Assembly: GCF_048820935.1 (NCBI RefSeq)
Contig: NZ_JBMERD010000014.1
Location: forward strand, 1-64,000
Direction of reading: 5' to 3'
Origin: Algicoccus sp048820935
GTDB lineage: Bacteria; Pseudomonadota; Gammaproteobacteria; Burkholderiales; Burkholderiaceae_B
DNA: 64,000 nt
In this document: positions 8,659 to 18,515 of the stretch, in pieces
How the letters are laid out: the number at the start of each line of letters is the position of its first letter
Numbering within the stretch: the stretch's first letter is position 1
Position numbers and translations under genes: made by a program
Notes under the pieces: model-generated
What the model saw: the letters and a program-made list of their open reading frames with translations, nothing else
What the model was told of the DNA's origin: nothing
Databases searched by the model: none

Positions 8659-9603
8659 ATGAAAAATAAAATTATTGTTCGCGAAGTTGGATTGAGAGAC
8701 GGGTTGCAGATACATCCGACCGTCATGCCAACAGCCGATAAATTGCGCTGGATCCGAGCAGAAGCGGCAGCGGGTGTCGGTGAGATTGAGGTCACTTCTT
8801 ATGTGCCGCCCAAGCTTTTACCGCAGTTTGCAGATGCGGCACAAGTGACTGAGGCTGCGTTGCAAATACCGGATTTGATGGTTTCTGCATTGATTCCCAA
8901 CCTGCGTGGCGCGCAACGAGGCATTGAGCTGGGTGTTCGTAAGCTTAATTTTGTGATGTCAGTGAGCCGCACGCACAATATGAAAAACGTACGACGCACG
9001 CCCGAGGAGTCGATTGAGGACTTTAAAGCGATTGCGCAACTCATCGCTGAACAGCCCGCGGATCAGCGCCCGCTTTTGGGGGGTGGTTTGTCCACCGCTT
9101 TGGGTTGTTCTTACGAAGGACGTGTTTCAGTCGATGACGTGGTGCGATTGGCCGTGGAGCTTGTAGAAGCTGGAGCCGAAGAAATTGTGGTTGCCGATAC
9201 GGTGGGTTATGCGGATCCCTTGCAAGTGCGCGATGTCTTTACAGCGGTTCTGCGGGAAGTCGGTGATGTGCCTGTTGCGGCGCACTTCCATGATACTCGC
9301 GGCACGGGTCTGGCCAATGTGAGCGCGGCGCTTGATTGCGGTGTGACGCGCTTTGATGCGTCACTGGCCGGATTGGGTGGTTGTCCATTTGCACCAGGTG
9401 CCACGGGCAATATCGTCATGGAAGACCTGTGTTACATGCTGGATTCCATGGGTTATGAAACTGGTGTAGATCTGGATGCACTGGTTCAGATCCGTCAGAT
9501 TGTGGCCGCGAGTCTGCCCGATATTGAAATGCAGGGTGCGATCGCCAGAGCAGGCTTACCAACAAATTATGTATCGGCCGCACAGCGAGTTCAGGCTGCT
9601 TAA
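8659..9603 (+). CDS. hydroxymethylglutaryl-CoA lyase family protein
   Basis: 314 residues, the usual length for HMG-CoA lyases, which cleave 3-hydroxy-3-methylglutaryl-CoA to acetyl-CoA plus acetoacetate. The N-terminal EVGLRDGLQ motif, the metal-binding AHFHDTRGTGLAN (HxH region) and the GLGGCPFAPGATGN cysteine loop are all present, so the retro-Claisen/aldol chemistry should be intact. A GAGGGGAGAG ribosome site precedes the ATG. Some close relatives act on other branched 3-hydroxyacyl-CoAs such as citramalyl-CoA, so the exact substrate here is open. Together with the flanking genes it would carry out the carbon-carbon bond cleavage of the pathway. Confidence 0.92.
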   Translation: MKNKIIVREVGLRDGLQIHPTVMPTADKLRWIRAEAAAGVGEIEVTSYVPPKLLPQFADAAQVTEAALQIPDLMVSALIPNLRGAQRGIELGVRKLNFVMSVSRTHNMKNVRRTPEESIEDFKAIAQLIAEQPADQRPLLGGGLSTALGCSYEGRVSVDDVVRLAVELVEAGAEEIVVADTVGYADPLQVRDVFTAVLREVGDVPVAAHFHDTRGTGLANVSAALDCGVTRFDASLAGLGGCPFAPGATGNIVMEDLCYMLDSMGYETGVDLDALVQIRQIVAASLPDIEMQGAIARAGLPTNYVSAAQRVQAA

Positions 9604-9734
9604 AAAGAGCAGAACCCAAAAGCATTAAGTAAGCGCATAAAAATAAAATAAGCGCATAAAAAATTAGGCAGATGCATACAAATTGGGTGTGTTGATGATC
9701 TGAATGATCAAACATAAAGGGGGGGACTTTTAGC

Positions 9735-10922
9735 GTGGAGAATGCAACAACAGGGCCGTTGATGTTGGATGGCGGTGAGGATTATCCAGAAATTCGTGAA
9801 AGTGTGCGACGGCTTTGTGCGGATTTCCCGGGCAGTTATTGGCGTGAGCTCGAAGCGAAGCAAGCGTATCCGACCGAGTTTGTACAGACTTTGACGGATG
9901 CCGGTTATCTGGCAGCGCTGATCCCACAAGAATATGGCGGCAGCGGCATGCCGCTTCGCGCTGCGATGGTGATTCTTGAGGAAATTCATGCCAGTGGCTG
10001 TAATGCCGGGGCGTGTCACGCGCAGATGTATACCATGGGCACGGTGCTGCGCCATGGCAGTGCGGCACAAAAAGAGAAATACTTACCAGCGATTGCACGC
10101 GGAGAACTGCGTTTGCAGGCGTTTGGTGTGACTGAACCGACAACGGGTACGGATACCACACGCCTAAAAACCCGAGCCGTTCGGCAGGGTGATCACTATG
10201 TCATCAATGGGCAGAAAGTCTGGACTTCACGGGCATTACATTCGGATTTAATGCTGTTGTTGGCGCGCACAACACCACTCGAGCAGGTCACCAAGAAAAG
10301 TGATGGACTGTCTGTGTTTTTAATTGATATCCGAGAAGCACTAGGTCATGGATTAGAGATCCGCCCGATTGAAGCCATGGTGAATCACAATGCCACGGAA
10401 GTGTTTTTTGAAGAGCTAAAAATTCCAGCCGATAGTTTAATTGGTGAAGAAGGACGTGGTTTTCGGTACATCTTAGATGGAATGAATGCTGAGCGTATTC
10501 TCGTATCTGCAGAAGCGCTAGGAGATGCACGTTGGTTTACACAGCGCTCTGTGGATTATGTGAGTTCACGTGTCGTTTTCCAGCGCCCGATTGGCCAAAA
10601 CCAAGCCGTGCAATTTCCAGTGGCGCGGGCTTGGGCGCATGCACAGGCGGCTGATTTGTTGTTGCGTCGGGCAGCAGCCCGATTTGATGCCGGACTACCT
10701 TGTGGAGATGACGCCAATATGGGCAAGTTGCTGGCGTCTGAAGCAACCTGGATGGCAGCAGAAGCCTGTCTGCAAAACCATGGCGGGTTTGGCTATGCGC
10801 GTGAATATGATGTTGAACGTAAATGGCGTGAAACCAGGCTGTTTCAGATTGCCCCGATTTCAACCAATCTTGTGTTGTCTTATATCGCGGAACATATTTT
10901 GGGGATGCCCAGATCGTTTTGA
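9735..10922 (+). CDS. acyl-CoA dehydrogenase family protein
   Basis: 395 residues starting with GTG at 9735 behind a strong AAAGGGGGGG ribosome site. FAD/substrate-binding regions are visible: QAFGVTEPTTGTDT, QKVWTSRALHSD, and the C-terminal NHGGFGYAREYDVERKWRETR helix. The family normally places its catalytic glutamate in a GT(S/N)EI motif near the C-terminus; here the equivalent stretch is APISTNLVLSYIAEH without that glutamate, so the base may be elsewhere or the substrate class unusual. It lies 130 bases after the lyase gene; the gap contains a duplicated AGCGCATAAAAA unit and a possible promoter. Predicted role is alpha,beta-oxidation of the CoA ester. Confidence 0.92.
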   Translation: MENATTGPLMLDGGEDYPEIRESVRRLCADFPGSYWRELEAKQAYPTEFVQTLTDAGYLAALIPQEYGGSGMPLRAAMVILEEIHASGCNAGACHAQMYTMGTVLRHGSAAQKEKYLPAIARGELRLQAFGVTEPTTGTDTTRLKTRAVRQGDHYVINGQKVWTSRALHSDLMLLLARTTPLEQVTKKSDGLSVFLIDIREALGHGLEIRPIEAMVNHNATEVFFEELKIPADSLIGEEGRGFRYILDGMNAERILVSAEALGDARWFTQRSVDYVSSRVVFQRPIGQNQAVQFPVARAWAHAQAADLLLRRAAARFDAGLPCGDDANMGKLLASEATWMAAEACLQNHGGFGYAREYDVERKWRETRLFQIAPISTNLVLSYIAEHILGMPRSF

Positions 10923-10967
10923 GGAAGGGTTTGCACCTTAATCACCGAGTTTTTCGAAGGAATTTTT

Positions 10968-12350
10968 ATGACTGACTCACTAACTGCTGCTTTAGCGCAG
11001 TTTGTCGCTTCACCCACTTTTGGCTCAGAACGTGAGCGGGCGTATGCGATCGCTAAAACCGGGATGACTGACACGATTGGTACGATGATGGCCGGTGCCA
11101 ATGAGCCGGTGGTCGACATTTTGATGCGCCATTTTGAATCGGTGAATGAGCCTGCGCAGGCCCCATTGCCGTATTTTGATAACTTACTGAAGCCAACCAC
11201 AGTTGCAGCTTGTCTGAATGCAACGACTGGACACGCCTTGGATTATGACGATGTGGCACTCGCGGGTCACCCCAGTGTGGTCTTAACGGCCGCTATTCTT
11301 GCTCAAGGTCATTTGCTTCAGATCACAGGTGAGCAAGCGCTGAAAGCTTATATCGTGGGATATGAGGTCTGGGCAGAACTGATCGCACGCGAACCGGGTA
11401 AATACCATTTGAAAGGATGGCATCCAACAGCGGTCCTCGGGGTTGTCGGGGCGGCAGCGTCAGTGGCTTACCTCAATGGCTTAGATGCTCAGCAAAGCTC
11501 GGTGGCACTGGCGATTGCAGCCAGTATGGCCAGTGGCTTGGTGGCTAACTTTGGTTCGATGACCAAGCCGTATCACGCTGGTCGTGCAGCGGCCAATGCC
11601 ATCGAGGCAGTGCAGCTCGCGCAGTTAGGAATGACGGCTTCACCCGATGTGTTTGAGCATGGGGCGGGTTACCTCAATGCATTGTCTGTTGAACAAAATG
11701 CTGATCGAACTTCACCAGCGAGTCGTCTTGGGCGCGAGTTACGTATATTGGAAACCGGATTGTCGATTAAACGCTATCCCGTTTGCTATTCGTGTCACCG
11801 TGTGATTGATGGCACATTGTCGCTCGCGAATGAATATGATTTGCAGGCGGATGATGTGCAGTCGGTACATGTCACACTCGGACCCGCTCAGGCATTAATG
11901 CTGCGTAATCATCGTCCGCAAACCGGACTGGAAGCCAAATTTAGCATTGAGTTTGCGATATCCAGTGCGATTGTTGCGCGCGAAGTAGGCTTGTTGCAGC
12001 TGACAGATGAGTTTGTACGTACGCCACAGATTCAAGCCTTGTTTGAAACCGTTACCAGTGAAATTAACGACAAACCTTGCCCACTGGAGCCTGCGTTTGC
12101 GTATTCAGATCGAGTGACCATTACGCTAAAAGATGGGCGTGTGCTCGATTCTGGGGAAATCCGCTTTCCATTAGGCAATGCAGAAAATCCCATGAGTGAC
12201 GCCGATTTGCGTGCCAAATTCCTAGACTGCTGTGCGTATGCCAAATCAATGGGTGTGGCCCGCATGAAATCAGACCCACAGGCGCTCTACGAACGCTTGC
12301 TGCATTTGGAGCGTCTAGATAATCTTCAACGGCTTTTTGAGAGTGATTAA
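10968..12350 (+). CDS. MmgE/PrpD family protein
   Basis: 460 residues, full-length MmgE/PrpD fold. Characteristic stretches are GHALDYDDVALAGHPSVVLTAAIL, GWHPTAVLGVVGAAAS and KRYPVCYSCHRVIDGT. Characterised members include 2-methylcitrate dehydratase, cis-aconitate decarboxylase and iminodisuccinate epimerase, so the reaction involves proton abstraction next to a carboxylate but cannot be fixed by family alone. It follows the acyl-CoA dehydrogenase by 45 bases in the same operon and precedes the TRAP transporter genes, which argues for action on the transported organic acid or its early product. Confidence 0.9.
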   Translation: MTDSLTAALAQFVASPTFGSERERAYAIAKTGMTDTIGTMMAGANEPVVDILMRHFESVNEPAQAPLPYFDNLLKPTTVAACLNATTGHALDYDDVALAGHPSVVLTAAILAQGHLLQITGEQALKAYIVGYEVWAELIAREPGKYHLKGWHPTAVLGVVGAAASVAYLNGLDAQQSSVALAIAASMASGLVANFGSMTKPYHAGRAAANAIEAVQLAQLGMTASPDVFEHGAGYLNALSVEQNADRTSPASRLGRELRILETGLSIKRYPVCYSCHRVIDGTLSLANEYDLQADDVQSVHVTLGPAQALMLRNHRPQTGLEAKFSIEFAISSAIVAREVGLLQLTDEFVRTPQIQALFETVTSEINDKPCPLEPAFAYSDRVTITLKDGRVLDSGEIRFPLGNAENPMSDADLRAKFLDCCAYAKSMGVARMKSDPQALYERLLHLERLDNLQRLFESD

Positions 12351-12479
12351 TCATTTATGACAGAAAGGAGATCGACAAAACACATTGAGTGAGTTTCACA
12401 GACATCACGTTGCCTGGAGAAATCAAGCTCGTGAATAGCGTTTTTATGTAGTCATTTGCTTTATGAGAGAGGAGCAACA

Positions 12480-13508
12480 ATGAGTATTCTGAAAAATAAA
12501 ATAGTTGGTGTCGCACTGGTCGGTTTGGCCGCGTCATTGATGGCAACACCCTCCATGGCCCAAGAGAAAATGCGTATCGCCCTAGACACCAACCCGGTGC
12601 ACGTGCGTAACAAAGGGGTCGAGGTTTTTGTGGACGAGCTTAAAAAGCGCACTGGTGACCGTTTTGATATTACGGTCTACCCCAGTGGGCAGTTGTTCCG
12701 AGATCGTGACATTCCCCGCGCTTTACGACAAGGTGCTGTGGAAATGGGTGTGCCCGGTACATGGCAGTTAGACTCGGTTGAGCCGACCGCCGCGTTGCCC
12801 ACGTTGCCCATGTTTTACGGCGTGGATATCCCAACGGTCTACAAAGTGCTGGACGGTGAGATCGGTGATTATCTGAATGAAGTCTTTGAAAAGCGCATGC
12901 GCGTCAAAATCCCTGGCAAATGGATGGCCTTGGGAATGCAACACACATTCGGTGTGAGCGATGAAATTGACTACGACACCTATAAAGGTAAGAAGATTCG
13001 TTACCCCGGGGGTACAGGGAATGCGGCCCGAATCAGCAAATTGGGAGGGATTCCTGTTTTGGTGCCTTGGCCTGACGTGCCGCTGGGCATGAGCCAAGGT
13101 GTGATGGATGGTCTGATTACCACGTATGAAAGTGCGTCTTCTTCCAAGCTCATGGATTCAGGCATGAAATACGCGTTTGATGACGAGAACATGTTTAACC
13201 AATATGTGCCGATGATCTCGGATGCTTTCTGGAAAAAACAACCTAAGGATGTTCAGGATGCCATCTTGGAATCTTGGGATATTGCTGTGACTTGGGAGCG
13301 TGAAAACGCCCTTAAGGCTCAGGACAAAGCCAGAGAGAATCTGATTAATCAGGGCTTGAAGGTCATTGTTCCAAGCAAAGAGCAAATTACGGCTGCACGT
13401 AAAGAGCTCATGCAGATTCAGCCTCAGTTGGTTGAAGAAATGAAGATCGACCCAGAAGTCACGAATAAGATCTACGAAGCACTTAAAGAAGCAGGTGTCG
13501 AGTACTGA
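12480..13508 (+). CDS. TRAP transporter substrate-binding protein, DctP family
   Basis: 342 residues from the ATG at 12480, chosen because a GAGAGGAG ribosome site precedes it and because a typical signal peptide begins there (charged KNK, hydrophobic core, cleavage near SMAQ). The DctP fold is clear, including the conserved region GKKIRYPGGTGNAARISKLGG with the arginine that usually binds the ligand carboxylate. It is periplasmic and hands substrate to the DctQ/DctM membrane pair encoded next. Upstream spacing of 130 bases from the MmgE/PrpD gene could hold an extra promoter. Confidence 0.93.
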   Translation: MSILKNKIVGVALVGLAASLMATPSMAQEKMRIALDTNPVHVRNKGVEVFVDELKKRTGDRFDITVYPSGQLFRDRDIPRALRQGAVEMGVPGTWQLDSVEPTAALPTLPMFYGVDIPTVYKVLDGEIGDYLNEVFEKRMRVKIPGKWMALGMQHTFGVSDEIDYDTYKGKKIRYPGGTGNAARISKLGGIPVLVPWPDVPLGMSQGVMDGLITTYESASSSKLMDSGMKYAFDDENMFNQYVPMISDAFWKKQPKDVQDAILESWDIAVTWERENALKAQDKARENLINQGLKVIVPSKEQITAARKELMQIQPQLVEEMKIDPEVTNKIYEALKEAGVEY

Positions 13509-13524
13509 TTGAAGGCTATTCATT

Positions 13525-14103
13525 ATGCAAAAAGAAAACATCGCCCAGGACACGTCTGATCAAGACAAAAGCCGGCTTTATGAGGCTTTACGTAAAAAAG
13601 CACAGGAGGACTTAGATGAAGGAGCCAATGCAATTCCTGCATCAAATCCGATTGAGGTGTTTTTTGTTGGAGGGTTGACTTTTATCGCACTAATCCTCTG
13701 TGCTTATAACGCGATCTCCAGATGGTTTTTACATGACTACATCTTCGACTTTATTGAAGAGTTTCAAGTCTATATGGTCATCTGGGCGGTGTTTCTTTCG
13801 CTAGGGACATTGACATTGACGGATCGACATGTGAAGTCGGACTTCTTTGTCAATATGTTCCCACCTTTTATGCAGAAGCTGGTGGGGTGGTTGGCTGATC
13901 TTTTGGGACTGCTTTTTTGCGTCACTATCGGGTACTACGGTTTCCTAGTGGCCTATGAGTCTTGGGAGTTTGGTGACGTTTCAACCACCATGTTACGTAC
14001 ACCTTTATGGATTTATTTTGCATCTTTGCCAGCAGGTGCTTTGGTTATGGGTGTGGCGTACCTTATGCGCATCAAGCGCCGATTGACAGGACAGGGGAAA
14101 TAA
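13525..14103 (+). CDS. TRAP transporter small permease, DctQ family
   Basis: 192 residues with an unusually long cytoplasmic N-terminus (about 45 charged residues) followed by four hydrophobic segments, the standard DctQ topology. The conserved motif DRHVKSDFF after the second segment is a DctQ hallmark. It lies between the DctP and DctM genes, with only one base between its stop and the next start. It forms the membrane complex with DctM that drives sodium-coupled import of an organic acid. Confidence 0.93.
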   Translation: MQKENIAQDTSDQDKSRLYEALRKKAQEDLDEGANAIPASNPIEVFFVGGLTFIALILCAYNAISRWFLHDYIFDFIEEFQVYMVIWAVFLSLGTLTLTDRHVKSDFFVNMFPPFMQKLVGWLADLLGLLFCVTIGYYGFLVAYESWEFGDVSTTMLRTPLWIYFASLPAGALVMGVAYLMRIKRRLTGQGK

Positions 14104-14104
14104 T

Positions 14105-15391
14105 ATGTTGGGAATGATGCTACCTATATTTGTCCTGCTGCTGATTCTAGGCGTTCCAATCTTTCTGACGATGGGTATTACGTCAGGCGTGGTTTTTGCA
14201 GCCGAAGATGGTTTGATGCCGCTTGCCCAGAAAATTCTGGATGAGCTTAATTCACCGACACTTCTGGCAATTCCGTATTTTGTGATTGCAGCCATCTTCA
14301 TGGAGCGAGGAGGTGTTGCGAAAGCGTTGATTGAAGCCGTGACATCTTGGCTGGGTCGTATGCCTGGTGGAATGGGACTGGTTTCTGTGGTGACTTGTTC
14401 CATTTTTGCGGCGATGTGTGGTTCGTCCGTTGCGACTGCGATTGCGATGGGTACGATCCTGATTCCGGCGATGTTGCGTGAAGGTTATAAATCATCGTTT
14501 GCAGGCGGAATTCTGGCAGCTGCTGGCACGCTGGGTATTTTGATTCCGCCTTCGCTCACGTTCGTTGTGTACGGTGTTCTGGCGGATGCGTCGATTCCGC
14601 GCCTTTTCTTGGCTGGTGTGATCCCCGGACTTATTAGTGCAGGGATGATGTGCGTCTATGTGTATTTCTTTGCAAAGAAAAACAATTATGTCGCTCGCGA
14701 AGTCATTCCGCTCCAAGAACGTATCCATAAAACGGTCGTTGCACTACCGGCATTGGCCGTGCCCGTTGTCGTGTTGGGTGGGTTGTATGGCGGTTTTGTG
14801 ACTTTGACAGAGACGGCTGCATTGTCCGCAGTTGTTGCCATGATTCTGGCGCTCTTTGTCTATCGCGGCATGCAGTTTAAAGATTTCTTCCTTGTGCTGA
14901 CGTATTCAGTTCGAAGTGCGGCTGCGATCATGATCATTATTGCGACTGCATTGGCTTTCGGACATCTGATTACGGAGACCGGCATCGCGAATTACATGAT
15001 GCAGGTGATGAAGGAATACAACATCAAGGGCTGGCAGTTCTTGTTGCTTGTGAACATTGGTTTGATCTTTTTAGGCATGTTCCTTGAAGTCTTCTCAATT
15101 ATGTTGATCACGGTGCCGATTCTTTTTCCATTGTTGGCACCGCTAGAAATTGATCCGATTCATTTCGGTGTCATGCTCGTGATCAACATGGAATTGGCCT
15201 TGATGTCACCGCCGGTTGGATTGAATCTTTTTGTGATCAGTAATATTTCAAATATTCCGTTGACACAGGTTCTGCGCGGCACAATGCCCTTCTTTATCAT
15301 GATGGTTGTTCTGCTTGCGATGGTTACTTACATCCCAATTATTTCGACATGGCTACCCGATCTCCTCATGGGCCCGATACGCCACTATTAG
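14105..15391 (+). CDS. TRAP transporter large permease, DctM family
   Basis: 428 residues, about 12 hydrophobic segments, with DctM-typical stretches GSSVATAIAMGTILIPAM, GTLGILIPPSLTFVVYG and LALMSPPVGLNLFV. It is the channel-forming subunit of a three-component TRAP importer. The end overlaps the start of the following ligase gene by 43 bases, indicating tight co-expression of transport and activation. Confidence 0.94.
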   Translation: MLGMMLPIFVLLLILGVPIFLTMGITSGVVFAAEDGLMPLAQKILDELNSPTLLAIPYFVIAAIFMERGGVAKALIEAVTSWLGRMPGGMGLVSVVTCSIFAAMCGSSVATAIAMGTILIPAMLREGYKSSFAGGILAAAGTLGILIPPSLTFVVYGVLADASIPRLFLAGVIPGLISAGMMCVYVYFFAKKNNYVAREVIPLQERIHKTVVALPALAVPVVVLGGLYGGFVTLTETAALSAVVAMILALFVYRGMQFKDFFLVLTYSVRSAAAIMIIIATALAFGHLITETGIANYMMQVMKEYNIKGWQFLLLVNIGLIFLGMFLEVFSIMLITVPILFPLLAPLEIDPIHFGVMLVINMELALMSPPVGLNLFVISNISNIPLTQVLRGTMPFFIMMVVLLAMVTYIPIISTWLPDLLMGPIRHY

Positions 15392-16929
15392 GGCATATTG
15401 ACTGGTCAGGGGCTTTACGCTGCCTGGCCAGTCAATACGGTCATGAAATTGCTGTTAATGATGGTTATGGACAAAACCTAACCTATTGGCAATTACATGA
15501 CTACGCACACGCAGTGGCAAACGTCTTATTTCGACAGCTTGAGCTTCGTGCGGGTGAAACGGTGGCCACTTTGCTACCCAATACGCCTGCCGCTGTCTGG
15601 GCTTCCTATGGGGTGCGTTTAGGGGGTGCGACCGAGGTTCCGGTCGGATATTCCAGTACGCTCGATGAAGTGATGTGGTGCGCTCAACTTGCTGGATTTC
15701 GTTATGTGTTGACGGCAGCAGACCGTATGTCAGCTCTTCGAGACGCGGGCCTGGAGCCGATCGATATTCAAACGATCGAGTTGGATCAGAACACTAGTGT
15801 GGGTTTTGAGGCTGTGCCTGGGCATTTGCCTGGGCGCATCATTTTTACCTCAGGAACCACGGGTCGCCCAAAAGGTATGGTGTATAGCCACGCAAAACGC
15901 TGGACGGGTGAGCAATTGCTCAAGGCCACGTTTCCATTTGTGCCAAAGCCGGGCGATCGAATTATTTTGATGACACCGTTTGTTCACGGCTCGTCTTTAC
16001 TGACCTATGCTTGGTGTGATTACGGGGCACAGGTCGTGCTTTTAAATGGTGTGGATGAGGTGGCTTTACGTGCGCTGCTACCCGATCCCACGGTGAAAGC
16101 TGTTTTTGCCCCGCCGACCGTGTTAGTCAAACTGACGGATCTGTTTCAAGGGCAACGGTTTGATCATGTGCAGTGTGTGTTTACTGGGACGCAGCCATTA
16201 ACCCCAGCGATTTACCAGCGTGCACAGGCGATGTTTGGTCCGGTTGTGCGTATCACTTATGGCAAATCGGAGTGTGTGAACCCTATTACAGTTCTGACAC
16301 CGCAGCAGACACAGGCTTATTATCAGCAACAGAATCTGGCCAGTGGCGCTTGTGTTGGATTTGCTGCGCCGGGTGTTGAACTTCGGATTGATAATCCTGA
16401 TCCAGACAACGATCAAGGTGCCGATGGTGAAATCTGGCTCAGAGCTCGACAGATGTCGGATGGTGCGTTGACCGCTGATGGGTTCAAGGCGCATGGACCG
16501 GATGGTTGGCACCAGACAGGGGATCTCGGCTATCTGGACGACGAAGGCCGTCTGGTGTTAACAGGGCGAGTGGCTGATGTGATTAAGACCGGTGGTTACC
16601 GCGTCAATCCTGATGAAATTGAAGCTTTACTTACAGGGTGGCCTGATGCCATGCAGGTCAGTGTCTTGTCACTGCCATCGGACTACTGGGGTGAGATCAT
16701 TATTGCTGCGGCGGAGAATCCGGTTTCGGATTGGACCGAACAAGCACGTGATCGGGTCGCATCGTTGTCGCGGTATAAACATCCGCGCTTGTACGTACAG
16801 CTCCCAAAGCTGCCACGCAATCCGCAAGGTAAAGTCAATCGTCGGATCGTGCGCGAGCATGTGCTCGCACATTATCAACTTGTGGATGGACCGTACCCGT
16901 CACTTGAACCCCTCATGTTATCTATTTAG
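15349..16929 (+). CDS. AMP-dependent synthetase/ligase (acyl-CoA synthetase-like)
   Basis: 526 residues of the ANL superfamily. The phosphate-binding loop FTSGTTGRPKGMVYSH, the TGDLGYLDDEGRLVLTGR hinge region, KTGGYRVNPDEIE and a C-terminal catalytic lysine in NPQGKVNRR are all visible. It would adenylate a carboxylic acid and form its CoA thioester. The ATG at 15349 overlaps the DctM gene by 43 bases; later starts are possible because residues before about 15 are not family-typical. Its place at the end of the TRAP operon suggests the transported acid is the substrate. Confidence 0.9.
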   Translation: MATRSPHGPDTPLLGHIDWSGALRCLASQYGHEIAVNDGYGQNLTYWQLHDYAHAVANVLFRQLELRAGETVATLLPNTPAAVWASYGVRLGGATEVPVGYSSTLDEVMWCAQLAGFRYVLTAADRMSALRDAGLEPIDIQTIELDQNTSVGFEAVPGHLPGRIIFTSGTTGRPKGMVYSHAKRWTGEQLLKATFPFVPKPGDRIILMTPFVHGSSLLTYAWCDYGAQVVLLNGVDEVALRALLPDPTVKAVFAPPTVLVKLTDLFQGQRFDHVQCVFTGTQPLTPAIYQRAQAMFGPVVRITYGKSECVNPITVLTPQQTQAYYQQQNLASGACVGFAAPGVELRIDNPDPDNDQGADGEIWLRARQMSDGALTADGFKAHGPDGWHQTGDLGYLDDEGRLVLTGRVADVIKTGGYRVNPDEIEALLTGWPDAMQVSVLSLPSDYWGEIIIAAAENPVSDWTEQARDRVASLSRYKHPRLYVQLPKLPRNPQGKVNRRIVREHVLAHYQLVDGPYPSLEPLMLSI

Positions 16930-18077
16930 TAAGCGTCGTGTAAGAGCGCCAGAAAATCTGCCTCAGTTGTCGTGCGAGGATTCCAACGGTTGTAGCCAGC
17001 TGCTAAACAGTCTTTTGCGATTTGCGCAAAATCGTCTGTGTTTGCACCCACGGCTCGTAGTCCTTCTGGAATACCGACCTCAAGACAGAGACGCTCAATG
17101 GCTTGCAAAGCTTGTGTGACACCTTGTTCTTCTGGTGTGTCTGGGGTGCAGACCCTCATGGCTTGTGCCACACGGGCATAACGTGGTGCAACTGCAGCCG
17201 CATTAAAACGCGCAACGACTGGCAGACATAACGCATTGGATAGACCATGAGAAAGACCATACTTTGCGCCGACAAACCGAGCCATACAATGGACATTGCC
17301 TAAACCTGTTTGACCAAATGTCATACCCGCCAAAGTTGAGCCGACCAAAGTTTGCAGAGCGGCGTTTGCGTTGTGTCGATCGTGAACATAAAGTGGCAGA
17401 CTGGCAGAAATCATCTCAATGGCCTGAAGATTCAAAGCATCGGTGATGGCATTGGATTGACGTGAGGTGTAAGACTCCAGCGCATGCACAAAAGCATCGA
17501 TGCCGGCATGTGCTGCAACATGTGCAGGAACGGTTGCCAACCCTTGCGGATCCAAAATGGCGTGGCGTGCGGGATTCATACGGGCATGCCGGATAGACAT
17601 TTTTCGGCCAGAAGCTTTGTCTGTAATGACACAAGAACCTGAGACCTCTGAGCCGGTGCCAGCCGTAGTGGGGACGGCAATGAGTGGTAAGGGTGCCTGT
17701 GTATAACGATCAATACCTTCGTAATCTTGGATCTTGCCGCCGTTGGTGACGAGAATGCCAATGGCTTTGGCAATGTCGATCGCACTGCCCCCACCGATGG
17801 CCACGATTGTGTCTACGTGGTGGCTGTGGGCGATTTCAAAGCCGGCCAGTACCAAGTCGTCACCGGGATCGGGTTCGACGTGGTCATAAGTTTGTACTGA
17901 GACGCCACTTTGGCCTAAAAGCGTTTGTGCCTGTTGACCAAATGGTGTTTTTAGAACCGCTGCGTCAATCACCAGCAGAACAGATTTAGACTGTAAGCGC
18001 TGCATCAGTTCAGGCAGTTTTTGTAAAGCGCCATTACCGGGGTGAATTTCAGTGGGGCAGAAAAAACTTGGCATCAT
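16926..18077 (-). CDS. iron-containing (type III) alcohol dehydrogenase
   Basis: 383 residues, standard length. The NAD(P)-binding GGGSAIDIAKAIG motif (residues about 95-107) and PTTAGTGSEVSG are present. All four metal ligands are in place: D194, H198, H263 and H277. Family members reduce or oxidise alcohols, hydroxyacids or maleylacetate. It is convergent with the ligase gene, overlapping its stop by 4 bases, so it is transcribed from its own promoter upstream of 18077. It may act on a hydroxyacid or aldehyde of the same catabolic route, but the substrate is unknown. Confidence 0.92.
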   Translation of the reverse strand: MMPSFFCPTEIHPGNGALQKLPELMQRLQSKSVLLVIDAAVLKTPFGQQAQTLLGQSGVSVQTYDHVEPDPGDDLVLAGFEIAHSHHVDTIVAIGGGSAIDIAKAIGILVTNGGKIQDYEGIDRYTQAPLPLIAVPTTAGTGSEVSGSCVITDKASGRKMSIRHARMNPARHAILDPQGLATVPAHVAAHAGIDAFVHALESYTSRQSNAITDALNLQAIEMISASLPLYVHDRHNANAALQTLVGSTLAGMTFGQTGLGNVHCMARFVGAKYGLSHGLSNALCLPVVARFNAAAVAPRYARVAQAMRVCTPDTPEEQGVTQALQAIERLCLEVGIPEGLRAVGANTDDFAQIAKDCLAAGYNRWNPRTTTEADFLALLHDAY

Positions 18078-18515
18078 AATCTTTCACAGTCCTAGTCAAT
18101 AAAACACGATGTGACACAAGTGTGTACGGATCATTAAACTGTGCCATAAAGCCTAGGATAGAAACCAAGGCATCAAAAACTGCTGAAAAATATCTGTGAA
18201 TGGGCGATCAAGTAGGCGCTTGATGGTGGCGCAAACACCCTAATCAAGCATTTTTGCAATTGGATCGATAAGGCCTGACAAAGTGGATTGGCGTGTGTAA
18301 TGAGGTTAACTTTTTATAAATCAAAAAGTTAAGTTGTTCTGATTGATGGTTTTTGCACAAAGTATCACTTCCTCACACTAGGACTAATGCTAGGTGTCAG
18401 AAGTGCGCCGCTTGCGTAGAGTTCGTGAGATAACGTGCGTGAAGGTTCACCGTCAATCGTTTCTTATTTCCCGCTTCTTACTTCGTGTTTCGATGATTGC
18501 CAAAGGATTGCTTCA
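18078..18515. other. divergent intergenic region between alcohol dehydrogenase and enolase-superfamily genes
   Basis: 438 bases without a convincing gene. It must contain promoters for both divergent genes. A perfect 10-base inverted repeat (TTAACTTTTT / AAAAAGTTAA, 18306-18332) is the most prominent structure. No further RNA element recognised. Confidence 0.6.
18306..18332. promoter_or_regulatory. AT-rich perfect inverted repeat, possible operator
   Basis: TTAACTTTTT and its exact complement are separated by 7 bases, about 180 bases before the ATG at 18516. Lack of G/C in the stem argues against a terminator; dyad symmetry in a divergent promoter region suits a dimeric regulator. No regulator gene lies next to it. 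Confidence 0.35.

Noticed and set aside
9605..9665. Duplicated AGCGCATAAAAA units as a CRISPR-like array
   Set aside because: Only two short copies without spacers of regular length; probably slippage or a regulatory duplication.
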